NCBI GenBank assembly: GCA_002390675.1
Contig: DGPZ01000059.1
Span: forward strand, 30,370-86,141
Direction of reading: 5' to 3'
Origin: Deltaproteobacteria bacterium UBA4427
GTDB taxonomy: Bacteria > Myxococcota_A > UBA9160 > UBA4427
DNA length: 55,772 nt
The position numbers were made by a program, and so were the translations under genes. The notes beneath the pieces are model-generated. The model saw nothing but the letters and a program-made list of their open reading frames with translations. It was not told the origin of the DNA and made no database searches. Below, piece by piece: positions 1-9,091 of this stretch. How positions within the stretch are numbered: the stretch's first letter is position 1; each line of letters starts with the position of its first letter.

Positions 1-1440
1 GCCCATCGTCGCATAGCCCTAGGGGCCGCGACGTTCCCCTTCGGCCTTTTGGCTATGGGGCTCGCGCTGGGGCGTCGCAATCTCTCTCGCTCTGGCGGCA
101 CCGTGATGGGGCTGGTTGGTGCAATCGTGTACTACGCCCTCTTCCAATTTGCAGAAGGCCTGTTGCGCAGCGAGAACGCGCCCGTAGGCCCTGTTGTCTG
201 GATCCCAAACCTCGTCCTCATCTTCGTCTCGACCGTGCTGATCTTTCGTGCGGGGCGACAAGCCTCCGAATCCGATCGCAGCGCCGGCATCGACTTCAGT
301 GCACTTCTTTCACGAGCGGGCATCACGCGACCGGCTCTGCGCATGAAACGTTATGCGCTCCCGCGATATGTGAGCGCGCAATTCGTGCGTATGGTCATCC
401 TATGCATAGTCGGCCTCGTCTTCGCGTATCTCGTGATTGATATCTTCGACAATCTAAAATGGTTCAATCAATACGGTTCAACGGCGGACGAAATCCTCCG
501 CTACTACGGTGCCCGCCTGCCCGTTTTGATCGGCCGTGTCATTCCAATGGCGCTCTTGATCGCGGTCGCCTTGACTATCAGTCTCATCGGCGCAAACGGA
601 GAGCTCCTCGGGATGCGCGCCTGCGGCATTCCGGTCTTCCGCGTGCTCGCACCGGTTTGGTTGCTATGTGGCCTCGCCGTGCCCGCCTACCACCTCCTCG
701 CCAATGAGATCGTGCCCCAAGCGACCGAGCGCGCCAAAATCATCAAGACCGTCGACATTAAGAATCAGAACCTAGGCCCGGCACTCCAGAGAGAGCGCGT
801 CTGGTACCGGGTCGGCCCACGCATTTTCGAAATAGAGCGCCTTGATCTTTTCACGGGCCAAGCCACGAACGTCACTCTCTACGACCTCGACAGCGAAGGC
901 CTTCCGCGGAGACGCACTGATGCCCATGAGGCGCGTAGCATTAGCAGCCGAGGCCTTTGGCTACTCGACGAATCTCGCTCGATCGAGCTGACCGATACCG
1001 GCCGGCTATATCGCCCAACCGATGTCCCCCGTTTGGCTGAATTCGGCGAAGAGACGCCCTCGGAGATCGAGACGGCGCATATGACGCCTGGCGACTTGCG
1101 GCGGGCGCTCCAGGATCCCGACCTTGAGCCACCCGTGGTGGCTGCCTATCGAACGGATCTACAGATGAAAATCGCAGCGCCCCTCGCGTGCCTGCTGCTT
1201 CCGTTGATCGCACTCTTCTTCGCCGCGACCGGTCCACCTTTCCCACGGCCGGTTCATACGCTGATTGCCTGCGCGATCATCGCGGTCAGCCATGCCCTCG
1301 CGACGAGTTTTTCCGGTTCGATGGGATACGGCGGCAACCTAGATCCCGTCCTTGCGGGCTGGGGGCCCTCCGTTTTCTTTGGCGCCGTCGCCCTGGGCAT
1401 GGGCCTCAGATTACGACGAAAGCTCAGCCGATCCGGATGA
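1..1440 (+). CDS. LptF-LptG fused LPS export permease (5' end outside window)
   Basis: The frame is open from base 1, so the N-terminal part lies upstream. The first ~90 codons look like the C-terminal end of an LptF/LptG (YjgP/YjgQ) permease: hydrophobic helices with an HRR-type entry and a WIPNLVL helix. From about base 343 (MKRYALPRY) a complete LptG-like permease follows in the same frame with no stop: N-terminal helices, a periplasmic jellyroll-like part, and C-terminal helices ending at RRKLSRSG. In most Gram-negatives lptF and lptG are separate genes whose products form the inner-membrane LptBFG transporter that extracts LPS. The fusion is read directly; function follows from the family. 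The next gene starts right at the stop, suggesting an operon. Confidence 0.85.
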   Translation, partial: AHRRIALGAATFPFGLLAMGLALGRRNLSRSGGTVMGLVGAIVYYALFQFAEGLLRSENAPVGPVVWIPNLVLIFVSTVLIFRAGRQASESDRSAGIDFSALLSRAGITRPALRMKRYALPRYVSAQFVRMVILCIVGLVFAYLVIDIFDNLKWFNQYGSTADEILRYYGARLPVLIGRVIPMALLIAVALTISLIGANGELLGMRACGIPVFRVLAPVWLLCGLAVPAYHLLANEIVPQATERAKIIKTVDIKNQNLGPALQRERVWYRVGPRIFEIERLDLFTGQATNVTLYDLDSEGLPRRRTDAHEARSISSRGLWLLDESRSIELTDTGRLYRPTDVPRLAEFGEETPSEIETAHMTPGDLRRALQDPDLEPPVVAAYRTDLQMKIAAPLACLLLPLIALFFAATGPPFPRPVHTLIACAIIAVSHALATSFSGSMGYGGNLDPVLAGWGPSVFFGAVALGMGLRLRRKLSRSG

Positions 1441-2694
1441 GTGTGCTCGACATGCCACGTCTGCGTTAGATTCAAGCTCCCTGGTATTTGCCCGGGCGCT
1501 GGGGGCTTTTTGCCGAATCGCATCAATCATGACGAGAACGAGGCTTCGCAAGAAGCGGCGACGACGACATCCGCCGTCACGCCCCCTAGCGTCTGGCTTT
1601 TGATGGGTAATCGCGCAGGAGACAACTCCCAAGTCAAAGGACTCGGCGAAGCCTTAGGCTGGCCCTTCGAAGAAAAGCACTTCGAGTTTCAGTCCTATGA
1701 AAAGTTCGTGAACTTGCCCTGGGGCGCCCACCTCATGGGCATCGTAAAGAAACGGTCGACCCCTCTTTGTGCCCCGTGGCCCGACCTCGTGATCTCCGCC
1801 GGGCGCAAAAACGAACCGATCGCGCGATATATCCAAGCTCGCGCGATGGCTGAAGAAGGCAATCGGACGCGACTCATTCATGTCGGTCGCCCCTGGGCCG
1901 CGCCGCCCAACTGGGATCTCATCATCACGACCCCGCAGTACCGTCTCCCCCAAGACCCCAACATCCTGCATAACGATACCCCGCTTCATCGTGTAACCCG
2001 GGAGCGCCTCGACGAGGACGCAAAGCTTTGGGCGGATCGCGTCGCCGACTTGCCTCGCCCCTTGATCGCTGTGTTATGCGGTGGAAATTCCGGGCCCTAC
2101 CCTTTCGACCGCGCCTCGGGCGAACGACTCGCAGCCGCTGCGGACGCACTCGCAAAAGAGTTAGGCGGATCACTGCTGGTCACGACGAGCAAGCGGACAC
2201 TCGATGAAACAACGGAAGCCCTCTTCCGCGGCATCGAGTCACCCTCGATTCTCTACCGATGGAAGCCGGACGATCCGGACAATCCGTTCTTCGCGTTTTT
2301 GGGACTCGCCGACCGCGTGATCGTTACTGCGGACAGCGTCTCTATGATGGCGGAGTCCTGCGTACCGGAGCGACCCGTCTATCTCTATGATACGGGGGAG
2401 GGGATGACCTCCATGAAGGACAACCCCTGGCTCGACGGACAAAGGGGCGCGAGGGCCAAGGCCAGTGACCCCAAGGTCGGCTTCAGCCGATCGCACCTCA
2501 AAGCTCATATCTATCGGTTCGCTATGCGCGTTGGACCGCAGCGCATTACGCGCGACATCCGCATTGTGCAACAGCTGCTCATCGACACTAAGCGCGCGGT
2601 CTGGCTCGGCGACGGACATCCGGAATCGTCGCCCCCACCCCTTCAAGACATGGGGCGCGCAGTCGCGCGCGTGAAAGAGCTCTTCGAGGCCTAG
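1441..2694 (+). CDS. ELM1-like (Mito_fiss_Elm1/DUF1022) family protein, copy 1
   Basis: The sequence from about base 1591 (VWLLMGNRAGDNSQV) to the end matches the bacterial ELM1-like family, whose members have a GT-B-like fold and often sit beside LPS genes; biochemical activity is unproven. Typical blocks are PDLVISAGRK, a LIHVGRPWA strand, and VTADSVSMMAESC near the nucleotide-sugar-type site. The start is uncertain: GTG at 1441 directly abuts the lptFG stop, and TTG at 1510 would remove 23 Cys-rich residues that look non-native. The second ELM1-like gene in this window has only ~26 residues before the domain, which favours the shorter form. Probably co-transcribed with the LPS permease. 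Confidence 0.75.
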   Translation: MCSTCHVCVRFKLPGICPGAGGFLPNRINHDENEASQEAATTTSAVTPPSVWLLMGNRAGDNSQVKGLGEALGWPFEEKHFEFQSYEKFVNLPWGAHLMGIVKKRSTPLCAPWPDLVISAGRKNEPIARYIQARAMAEEGNRTRLIHVGRPWAAPPNWDLIITTPQYRLPQDPNILHNDTPLHRVTRERLDEDAKLWADRVADLPRPLIAVLCGGNSGPYPFDRASGERLAAAADALAKELGGSLLVTTSKRTLDETTEALFRGIESPSILYRWKPDDPDNPFFAFLGLADRVIVTADSVSMMAESCVPERPVYLYDTGEGMTSMKDNPWLDGQRGARAKASDPKVGFSRSHLKAHIYRFAMRVGPQRITRDIRIVQQLLIDTKRAVWLGDGHPESSPPPLQDMGRAVARVKELFEA

Positions 2695-2796
2695 ACGACT
2701 CTTGACTCAGGCCCAGCTTCTGGTGCGTCTTCTACAAGTGCTCTCTGTCCTGCCCCTTAGCCGACCATTCCCTCGCCGGTCCCACGTAAGCCTGCG

Positions 2797-3747
2797 CTAT
2801 GCCGCGAGCGGATCCACCCGGTCGAGTACTTCGAACGCATCGTGACGCACGTGGTTCTTGCTCATCTCATCACGGATAAAATCTTCCGAGACGAGACCCT
2901 TCTCAACACATTCCCGAAGCAGACCAAAAAACAAAGCCTCCTGTTTCCGGTCGGGATGCGGCTGATAGTCGGGGACGAACGCATAGTCGCCAAACACCTT
3001 CCGTCGCGCGCGCAGAAACCATCTAAGCGGCGGGAAGAATTTGAACTTCTCCGCGGGGATATAGTCCGCGGGGAGGCCAGTCTTCCAAGGCTGCGTCTTG
3101 CGCTTAGTGTTATGGATCAGCTTCGTCTTCTCGGTGAGCTTGTCGAAGTCATTCCACTCGTATTCAAAGAGGCCAATCTTGGAACGGTCTTCCTTCTTGA
3201 GCCCGATCCAATCGGAGTAGTCCAGAGTTCGCTCGAAGAGCTGATCGAATTGTTCGCGCACTTTCCAGTGCGTTAGCTGCGCGCAGTCGAGCAACATGAC
3301 GCTGGTCGCGAGAATACCTTCGAAAGCCTTGGCCCCCGAACGCGGACGACACACGATCGCGTTGCCCTGCATGTCGCGGGTCAAAAGTTCCATGACATCA
3401 CCTACCGCAAAGACATCGGGGTCGGTAATCACGGCGCGCCCCTGGTAGCCCATCAGCTCAGGCGGCATGAAGCGTAGCGGCGTGAATGACTGGAGATCTT
3501 CGTTGCGCCAGACGCGACTCGCGCCGTCGCGAAGATATTCCCGCCCTTCGTATTCCTCGAAGAAGGAATAGTCGGCGTGATCGATCAATCGAACATCGAA
3601 CTCATCCGGATTCGCCGCGTTTCGTTTCATCGAATACTGCGAAACCAAAGCGCCAATTTTCTGGCGATGATTCGTGTGGATGAAAACCGTCGGGCGTTCG
3701 CTCGTGATCGGTCCCGAATTCGTTTCGACGCCATTCGTCGCGGTCAT
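2797..3747 (-). CDS. Putative glycosyltransferase (GT8-like GT-A fold)
   Basis: A 316-residue soluble protein. It opens with a Rossmann-like strand (TVFIHTNHRQKIGALVS) and carries a DPDVF motif in the context GRAVITDPDVFAVGDV, resembling the metal-binding DxD of GT-A glycosyltransferases. Further on, TKLIHNTKRKTQPW resembles the C-terminal sugar-donor loop of GT8 enzymes. The ATG at 3747 is chosen because GAGGAG lies just upstream; the reading frame continues further 5' but without a better start. It lies convergent to the first ELM1-like gene and downstream of the second on the same strand, so a role in LPS or another surface glycan is likely but inferred. The acceptor is unknown. Confidence 0.5.
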   Translation of the reverse strand: MTATNGVETNSGPITSERPTVFIHTNHRQKIGALVSQYSMKRNAANPDEFDVRLIDHADYSFFEEYEGREYLRDGASRVWRNEDLQSFTPLRFMPPELMGYQGRAVITDPDVFAVGDVMELLTRDMQGNAIVCRPRSGAKAFEGILATSVMLLDCAQLTHWKVREQFDQLFERTLDYSDWIGLKKEDRSKIGLFEYEWNDFDKLTEKTKLIHNTKRKTQPWKTGLPADYIPAEKFKFFPPLRWFLRARRKVFGDYAFVPDYQPHPDRKQEALFFGLLRECVEKGLVSEDFIRDEMSKNHVRHDAFEVLDRVDPLAA

Positions 3748-3951
3748 CGTCTGCACTCCTCTCGTTCTCGGGTACCCGGGGTCTGCGGCATATCGGTGGC
3801 AAGAAAGCTCCCGCCGCCCGGGTCGGAATCGGGCCAAAACCTATCACAAGGTCCGGTCGGACCGACCGTCCGAGTGTGATCCCAGCCCAGGTCGCGTCAT
3901 TCTCGAAAATGGGCGCCGCAAGCAGCCACTTGGTCCCCCAGTGAACCAGCC

Positions 3952-5124
3952 TCAGGGTGAGACAAGCCCCCGAATGCGCTGCGCCACCTGAGGCAAAGCG
4001 TCGTCCTCGTAGGGCTCTGGCTGGATAAGGGGCTCTCCCAGCCAATTCGCGAGCTGCTTCTCGACCAACAATCTCGAAATCGCCGTGAGATCTCGCGAAT
4101 GCATCGGCCAGCCAAGCGCCGCCACCGTACGTGCAGCCAACCCCCCCGCCGGAATTTCATCCGCTCTTGGCGACAGTGTCTTCATCACGTCGAGGCGCGT
4201 GAGCACTCCCTCAAGCCCCGGAGTCGCCCGGGCCACGGGATAGAGCGAGAGCAGACGACCTAGCTTCGCCACTTCCACCATCATCGAGAGACTGTCCGTC
4301 GTCACTATGAAGTGCTCCGCCAGAGCGAGAAGCCCCTGGTAGGGATTCTCGTCATACCCCAGGCCGCCCTCCCCCGGACGGCCGTAGAGAAAGATCTGCT
4401 CGTTCGGCGTTCGCTCCGCGGCGAGATAGTCCGCAACGGCGGGGGGGGTACGACGACTGGTGACGATGTACAGCGATCCGCGCCGCTTCAGGACCGCTGC
4501 CCGGGCACCGGCCAAAAGATCTTTTGCCGTCTCGACGTCGAACCTAAGGCCCCCGGTCGGACCGCCAACAAAAAGAGCAGATAATGGTCGAGGCAATAGC
4601 AGTAAACGGCCAACCCACGCTTTCTTCGTCTCTGCTAGCGCATCCCGGTCGACGTTCATTAGAGGTAATGCATGCCTCACCACATTAGGCGCATCGGGCA
4701 TAACATAGTGCGCCGCGATCACGATGAGATCGAAGGCACTTGCTTTGCCACGCGGCTTGCCTACCACGACGAGGCGCGTCTGACCCTTCGAGGCCGCTTT
4801 GATCCAGAGGCCCACGCTCGCGAGTCTACGGCCGGCCAGCAAAACAAGGTCCGGCCACGGCCCTTCGAGGGAATCGCTCTCTACGAGATCGACGTGACCG
4901 AGAGAAGCCTCAACGGGTGGCTTTCCCTCGCGCCATTCCGTCTTCACCTGAACGTGCTTCTCTTCGAAGTCCCAGCCGACGGCCTTCGCGAGGTTTCGCA
5001 CCTGCGCGTTGTCGCCACGCTTTTCGCCTACGAGTACCCAGACCCGCGGCTGCGCGGACGCTTGCGTCTGCTCCACTCGGGGTGTGCTCGCTTCCGGATT
5101 CGTTGCATCGTCGACCGCGCTCAT
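3952..5124 (-). CDS. ELM1-like (Mito_fiss_Elm1/DUF1022) family protein, copy 2
   Basis: A 390-residue paralogue of the gene at 1441-2694. Shared landmarks are the N-terminal RVWVLVGEKRGDNAQV, the WDFEEKHVQVK strand, PDLVLLAGRR, the VVVGKPRGK segment and VTTDSLSMMVE. About 26 polar residues precede the domain. The family has a GT-B-like fold and no settled reaction. A 200-base spacer separates it from the downstream glycosyltransferase on the same strand, so the two could be co-transcribed. No strong Shine-Dalgarno is visible before the ATG. Two divergent copies bracketing a glycosyltransferase beside lptFG suggests that both act on LPS-type glycans. Confidence 0.75.
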   Translation of the reverse strand: MSAVDDATNPEASTPRVEQTQASAQPRVWVLVGEKRGDNAQVRNLAKAVGWDFEEKHVQVKTEWREGKPPVEASLGHVDLVESDSLEGPWPDLVLLAGRRLASVGLWIKAASKGQTRLVVVGKPRGKASAFDLIVIAAHYVMPDAPNVVRHALPLMNVDRDALAETKKAWVGRLLLLPRPLSALFVGGPTGGLRFDVETAKDLLAGARAAVLKRRGSLYIVTSRRTPPAVADYLAAERTPNEQIFLYGRPGEGGLGYDENPYQGLLALAEHFIVTTDSLSMMVEVAKLGRLLSLYPVARATPGLEGVLTRLDVMKTLSPRADEIPAGGLAARTVAALGWPMHSRDLTAISRLLVEKQLANWLGEPLIQPEPYEDDALPQVAQRIRGLVSP

Positions 5125-5278
5125 CTGATGCGAACGTACCGGATCCTGCGAAGCGCGGCGCGGTGCGGCGCGACTGCCTACTCTCGACAGGTCGATTCAA
5201 AGCCGACACCCCCGCCACTCCGGCCGCACCCAATTCGCGCGAGACCCTCCCGTGAATCGCTAAAAAGGAAGACCCCTG

Positions 5279-6472
5279 ATGAACGAAGCCCTCCCGGAAG
5301 TTCGATTCGAAGAAGGCGCCGTTCTCGACGAGGCACGGCAGCGGGCAGGCCTCGAGGATTTCGGCGATGGCCATTTTCTCGACCCGATGCGACGGCTGCT
5401 CTCGAGTCTTGAGGAGGAGGCACAGCTTCACGCCATGGGTCGGCTCACGATGTTCGAGCGGATCGTCGGCAGCCTCGTCGGACGGCTATCAGCGCAGGAT
5501 TTTTTCGTGCGCCATCCGGAAATTCTCGAGGAAGAGATCGTGGCGCCAACAGTGATCGTGGGCTTGGCGAGAACCGGGAGCACGATGATGCATCGCTTGC
5601 TCGCAGCGGACCCTTCGGTCTACGCCGTTCGCTGGTGGGAATGCCGCGCGCCTTCGCCGTATCCGGGATCGGATTGGCGGCGCGAAGATCCTCGGATTCC
5701 CGATGCCTATACCGAGATCGACGCGATTCTTGAGGCGGCGCCTGGGCTTGCAAGCATTCATCCCTGGGACGCCGAGGGCCCGGACGAAGAGATCATGCTG
5801 CTTGAGCACGCATTTCTGTCAGGCGTCCCCGACGCCTTCTGCAATGTGCCTAGCTATCGCCGCTTTGTGATCGAGAGTGATATGCGGGATGGTTATGCGT
5901 ATATGAAGCGGATGATTAAGTTCTTGCAGTGGCAGAAGAAGGAGGCAGGATATCCGGCGGAGCGATGGATTTTAAAAGCGCCCTTTCACGTCGGCCGTAT
6001 TCCACAGCTGATCGAAGCCTTCCCCGATGCCATGATCGTTCAAACTCATCGTGACCCGATCGAAACCACCCCCTCGATCGCAAGCCTTTACACCTCGACC
6101 TGGCGATCCACAAGCGACCCCGTCGACCCCTTATTAGTCGGGGAGCAATGCCTCGACCTCTGGTCTTGGGGAATCAACAAATGCCTCAAAGACCGAGATT
6201 CCGGCTTCGAGGACAAATTTATAGACGTGCTCTACGAAGACACCCGAAAAGATGCGATGGCTTCGATCGAATTCATCTACGACCGACTTGAACGACCACT
6301 GACGGACGCCGCACGCGAGGCGATGGCACGATGGGGGGACGACAACCGACGCGATAAGCGTGCCGTACATAGCTACACCCTTGAAGAGTTCGGCTACGAC
6401 CGCGAAATGATCGCCGAAGCCTTCTCGGACTACCGCGAGCGATTTATCATTGGACGCGCCGAATCTCGCTAG
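5279..6472 (+). CDS. Sulfotransferase family protein (Sulfotransfer_3)
   Basis: A 397-residue PAPS-dependent sulfotransferase. The 5'-phosphosulfate loop is VIVGLARTGSTMMHRLLAADP-like near residues 90-110, and the 3'-phosphate-binding region is seen in MIVQTHRDPIETTPSIASL. The KAPFHVGRIPQLIEAFP segment between them is typical of the Sulfotransfer_3 group. The ATG at 5279 has AAGGAA eight bases upstream. The acceptor cannot be read from sequence; lipids, glycans and steroids are all possible. The next gene encodes a phosphatase for PAP, the by-product of this reaction, which supports genuine sulfotransferase activity. Confidence 0.85.
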   Translation: MNEALPEVRFEEGAVLDEARQRAGLEDFGDGHFLDPMRRLLSSLEEEAQLHAMGRLTMFERIVGSLVGRLSAQDFFVRHPEILEEEIVAPTVIVGLARTGSTMMHRLLAADPSVYAVRWWECRAPSPYPGSDWRREDPRIPDAYTEIDAILEAAPGLASIHPWDAEGPDEEIMLLEHAFLSGVPDAFCNVPSYRRFVIESDMRDGYAYMKRMIKFLQWQKKEAGYPAERWILKAPFHVGRIPQLIEAFPDAMIVQTHRDPIETTPSIASLYTSTWRSTSDPVDPLLVGEQCLDLWSWGINKCLKDRDSGFEDKFIDVLYEDTRKDAMASIEFIYDRLERPLTDAAREAMARWGDDNRRDKRAVHSYTLEEFGYDREMIAEAFSDYRERFIIGRAESR

Positions 6473-6483
6473 ACATCTAAATC

Positions 6484-6528
6484 CCTAGGCCAGCAAGTCG
6501 CTAGGCCGATGAGGTGACGTCCTAGGCC
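6484..6528. repeat. Three CTAGGCC direct repeats
   Basis: The heptamer CTAGGCC occurs at 6485-6491, 6501-6507 and 6522-6528 in the spacer between the sulfotransferase and the PAP phosphatase. The two outer copies lie in the palindromic context CCTAGGCC. This could be an operator cluster or a remnant; no protein or RNA motif is recognised. Confidence 0.4.
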
Positions 6529-6701
6529 GCTGACAAGGCCACTAATTCGGGTTGCAACAAGACGAAACGCGCTTCCGCGAAGGCCCCATGCTTTTTTTGT
6601 CCTTTGCGTTCCACTTCATTACATCGTGAAACGAAGCAACACTCCGCTATCGTCCCGCCCTCCTATCCCTTCTCTGCGGCCAAAGCCGCCCCGAGGACAC
6701 C

Positions 6702-7706
6702 GTGCCCAGCATCGACCTTAAAGCCGAACTCGAAGCCGCCATAGTCGCCGTTCGCGACGCAGCTACCGTCTGTCAGAGCGTCCAAAAAAACCTCGTGACC
6801 GCCGCGACCCTCGAAAAGAAAGATCGCAGCCCCGTCACCGTCGCCGACTTCGCCTCTCAAGCGCTTGTTTGTGCCTCGCTCGCCGCAAACTCCAAGGTCT
6901 CTGAGGTCGTCGGCGAAGAAGATGCGGCAGAACTGCGCGAGTCCGGCGCCGAAGAAACCCGCGACAAGGTCATCGAACATGTTCGCGGCGTGCGCGGGGC
7001 CGACGTTAGTCCCGATCAGGCACTCGACTGGATCGACCTCGGTGGCGTAACGCCGAGCGACAAGACGCCCCAGTACTGGACCCTCGACCCGATCGATGGC
7101 ACCAAGGGCTTCTTGCGCGGTCAGCAATACGCGATTGCCCTCGGCCTCCTCGAGCACGGTCGCATTCAGGTCGGCGTCCTCGGTTGCCCGAACCTCCCGG
7201 GACCGGACGGCCAGCTCGGCTGCCTACTCACAGCAACCCGCGGCGGCGGCGCACAAATTCTTCCGCTTACCGGCAAGGGTTTCGAAGGCGCAAAAGATAT
7301 TCGCGTCAGCGACATAACCGACGCTGCAGCGGCCCGCTTCTGCGAGTCCGTCGAGTCCGGACATAGCGATCAGGACCAGAGCGCACAGATCGCAAACGCC
7401 CTTGGGATCACCGAAGAGCCCGTCCGCGTCGATAGCCAATGCAAATACGCGATCGTCGGCCAGGGCCTGGCACAGATCTATCTGCGTCTGCCCACGCGCG
7501 CGGACTACCGCGAAAAGATCTGGGATCACGCCGCAGGGTTGATTGTCGTCGAGGAAGCAGGCGGCCGAGTCACCGACGTCCGCGGCCACGATCTCGACTT
7601 CGGCCACGGCCGGCAGCTTGAGAACAACTCTGGCGTGATCGCCACGAACGGCCCGATCCACGACAAGGTGCTCGAAGCCGTCGCACGTTTCATCGACGTC
7701 TCCTAG
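6702..7706 (+). CDS. 3'(2'),5'-bisphosphate nucleotidase (HAL2/CysQ-type PAP phosphatase)
   Basis: A 334-residue lithium-sensitive-type phosphatase of the inositol monophosphatase superfamily, closer to the longer HAL2 form than to E. coli CysQ. Metal ligands are visible: D49 in TVADFASQ, E72-E73 in GEED, the DPIDGT motif at 129-134, and a late WDHAAG motif followed by EEAGGRVTD. It converts PAP to AMP, relieving product inhibition of sulfotransferases. The start is GTG at 6702; an ATG in frame is absent nearby. It follows the sulfotransferase after 229 bases and is probably functionally coupled to it. Confidence 0.88.
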   Translation: MPSIDLKAELEAAIVAVRDAATVCQSVQKNLVTAATLEKKDRSPVTVADFASQALVCASLAANSKVSEVVGEEDAAELRESGAEETRDKVIEHVRGVRGADVSPDQALDWIDLGGVTPSDKTPQYWTLDPIDGTKGFLRGQQYAIALGLLEHGRIQVGVLGCPNLPGPDGQLGCLLTATRGGGAQILPLTGKGFEGAKDIRVSDITDAAAARFCESVESGHSDQDQSAQIANALGITEEPVRVDSQCKYAIVGQGLAQIYLRLPTRADYREKIWDHAAGLIVVEEAGGRVTDVRGHDLDFGHGRQLENNSGVIATNGPIHDKVLEAVARFIDVS

Positions 7707-7812
7707 CAGGGTCCAGCGTGCGAGTGCTTGCGCGGGGGAATCGCTTGCGGCGCCTTTTCCTCGCGCTTCTCCTGCCGCGGCCTTGCACCCACGATCGGAG
7801 TGCGGGAGTCGC

Positions 7813-8280
7813 CTAACTTGCGCCGCCCATGAAGTACCAGGCCCAAGGCAGGACGACAGTGTAGAGCGCGATCCCAGCCAGTGACCATGGAAGCTGGCTG
7901 GCCGAATAGGCCGCCGGCGCTTCGATACCCGTGTGCGTCACGCCGATACGGTTCCCGACAAGACCCAGGGCAGCACCCGCCGCGACCGGAACCATGATGA
8001 TGAAGAGCAAAGGCATCCACATCTCGCGCTGATAGAGCGGAACAATCGCGAGACAGGGGAGCAAGAGGACCGCTCCCGGCAACACCATTCCGTGTCGCAG
8101 CATCCAAAGCGGCGCGAGCAGCAAAGCCCCGGTGTTGAAGCCGCGTCTCGGGTCCTCAAGAACGCCTCCCGTGGCCCGGGCATGGGCATCCGCGAATTCG
8201 CGACGGCGATGGGCTAACAGAGCCCAGTACAGGCCGAGGGCGCCGAGAGTCAGCGTGTAAGATGCGATGGCGTAGACCAA
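7813..8280 (-). CDS. Small multi-helix membrane protein (DUF2628-like)
   Basis: A 155-residue protein with about four hydrophobic helices. The first helix ends in WALLAHRRREFADAH, a basic inner-membrane anchor. The central RRGFNTGALLLAPLWMLRHG resembles the FNxxAxLxxPxWxLxR signature of DUF2628-type membrane proteins, but the match is partial. The start appears to be TTG at 8280, with GGAG about eight bases upstream. It lies on the minus strand downstream of the START-like gene. No function can be given. Confidence 0.6.
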   Translation of the reverse strand: MVYAIASYTLTLGALGLYWALLAHRRREFADAHARATGGVLEDPRRGFNTGALLLAPLWMLRHGMVLPGAVLLLPCLAIVPLYQREMWMPLLFIIMVPVAAGAALGLVGNRIGVTHTGIEAPAAYSASQLPWSLAGIALYTVVLPWAWYFMGGAS

Positions 8281-8335
8281 AGGATTTTCTCCGGATGCGC
8301 GGAAGCGCGGCCGGATCGTATCACGCGCAGTGCGA

Positions 8336-9091
8336 CTAGCGCCCCTCTGATGATTGCGGAGCCAAACCCTCTGGCGGCGGTGCAGCCACGTTCATCCTTT
8401 GTCTCTCCGCGAGCAACCGGCGTAATCGCTTCACCGAGTCGACCGCTTGCCCCCGCATCAATCGGTCACCCACCGCCTTTGGTAGCGAGCCACCAATTTC
8501 GGCACGCGTCACGTAAACGGCCTGTGTCCCGTGGGGCGCTAGGGGCCTAAACTCCCAATAGCCCTCGGTCGTGAGCCGCAGCACGCCATCCTCCGGCGGC
8601 GAAAGGTTTTCGTTCGCGTCTCGCCAGGAAATCCGGTGGATCCCGGTCTCTCGGTCAGGCGTGTGCCGAATCCGAATGGCCAGCTCGCGATCTGAGAACA
8701 TGAAAGGCAAATCGATATAGGTGTGAACGAGCGCGCCGTCCGGCGTCCGCTCAAGCAGCTTCCGTCGCTCCCCCGAGGTCGTCTCCGTCTCTTTGGACAT
8801 TGAGGCCATCAGCGTATCCGCCGCGATTCCCGGCGGCGCCTCAAAACGCGCCTCAACCCGAAAGGCAGGTCGGCCGGGCATAGGCTGCGCCTCTTCGTAT
8901 ACCGTCCATTCGAAGCCGTCGTCGGCACTACTAAGCGCGAGGTCCCAACTCGGTTCCTGCTGGCCCGTCGTGGGCTCGGACTCTGCCCGAGCCAGACCAG
9001 CGTGTGAGACCGAAAGTGCCAAGGCGAAAAGAACCCGCATAGCGCTTCTATTCGAAATTCTTCGCGGACCGTTTCTATAATTCGGCGGCAT
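8336..9091 (-). CDS. Exported START-like lipid-binding domain protein
   Basis: About 250 residues. A basic N-terminus and a hydrophobic stretch (MRVLFALALSVSHAGLARA) form a Sec signal peptide with an ARA cleavage site. The rest reads as a START/Bet v1-like domain: FEWTVYEEAQPMPG, an RVEARFEAPP strand, a HTYIDLPFMFSDRELAIR block and a YWEFRPL strand, ending in a long amphipathic helix (LPKAVGDRLMRGQAVDSVKRL). The ATG at 9091 is preferred because GGAG lies six bases upstream; ATG 9103 is an alternative. Periplasmic lipid or polyketide binding is inferred from fold class only. Confidence 0.6.
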   Translation of the reverse strand: MPPNYRNGPRRISNRSAMRVLFALALSVSHAGLARAESEPTTGQQEPSWDLALSSADDGFEWTVYEEAQPMPGRPAFRVEARFEAPPGIAADTLMASMSKETETTSGERRKLLERTPDGALVHTYIDLPFMFSDRELAIRIRHTPDRETGIHRISWRDANENLSPPEDGVLRLTTEGYWEFRPLAPHGTQAVYVTRAEIGGSLPKAVGDRLMRGQAVDSVKRLRRLLAERQRMNVAAPPPEGLAPQSSEGR

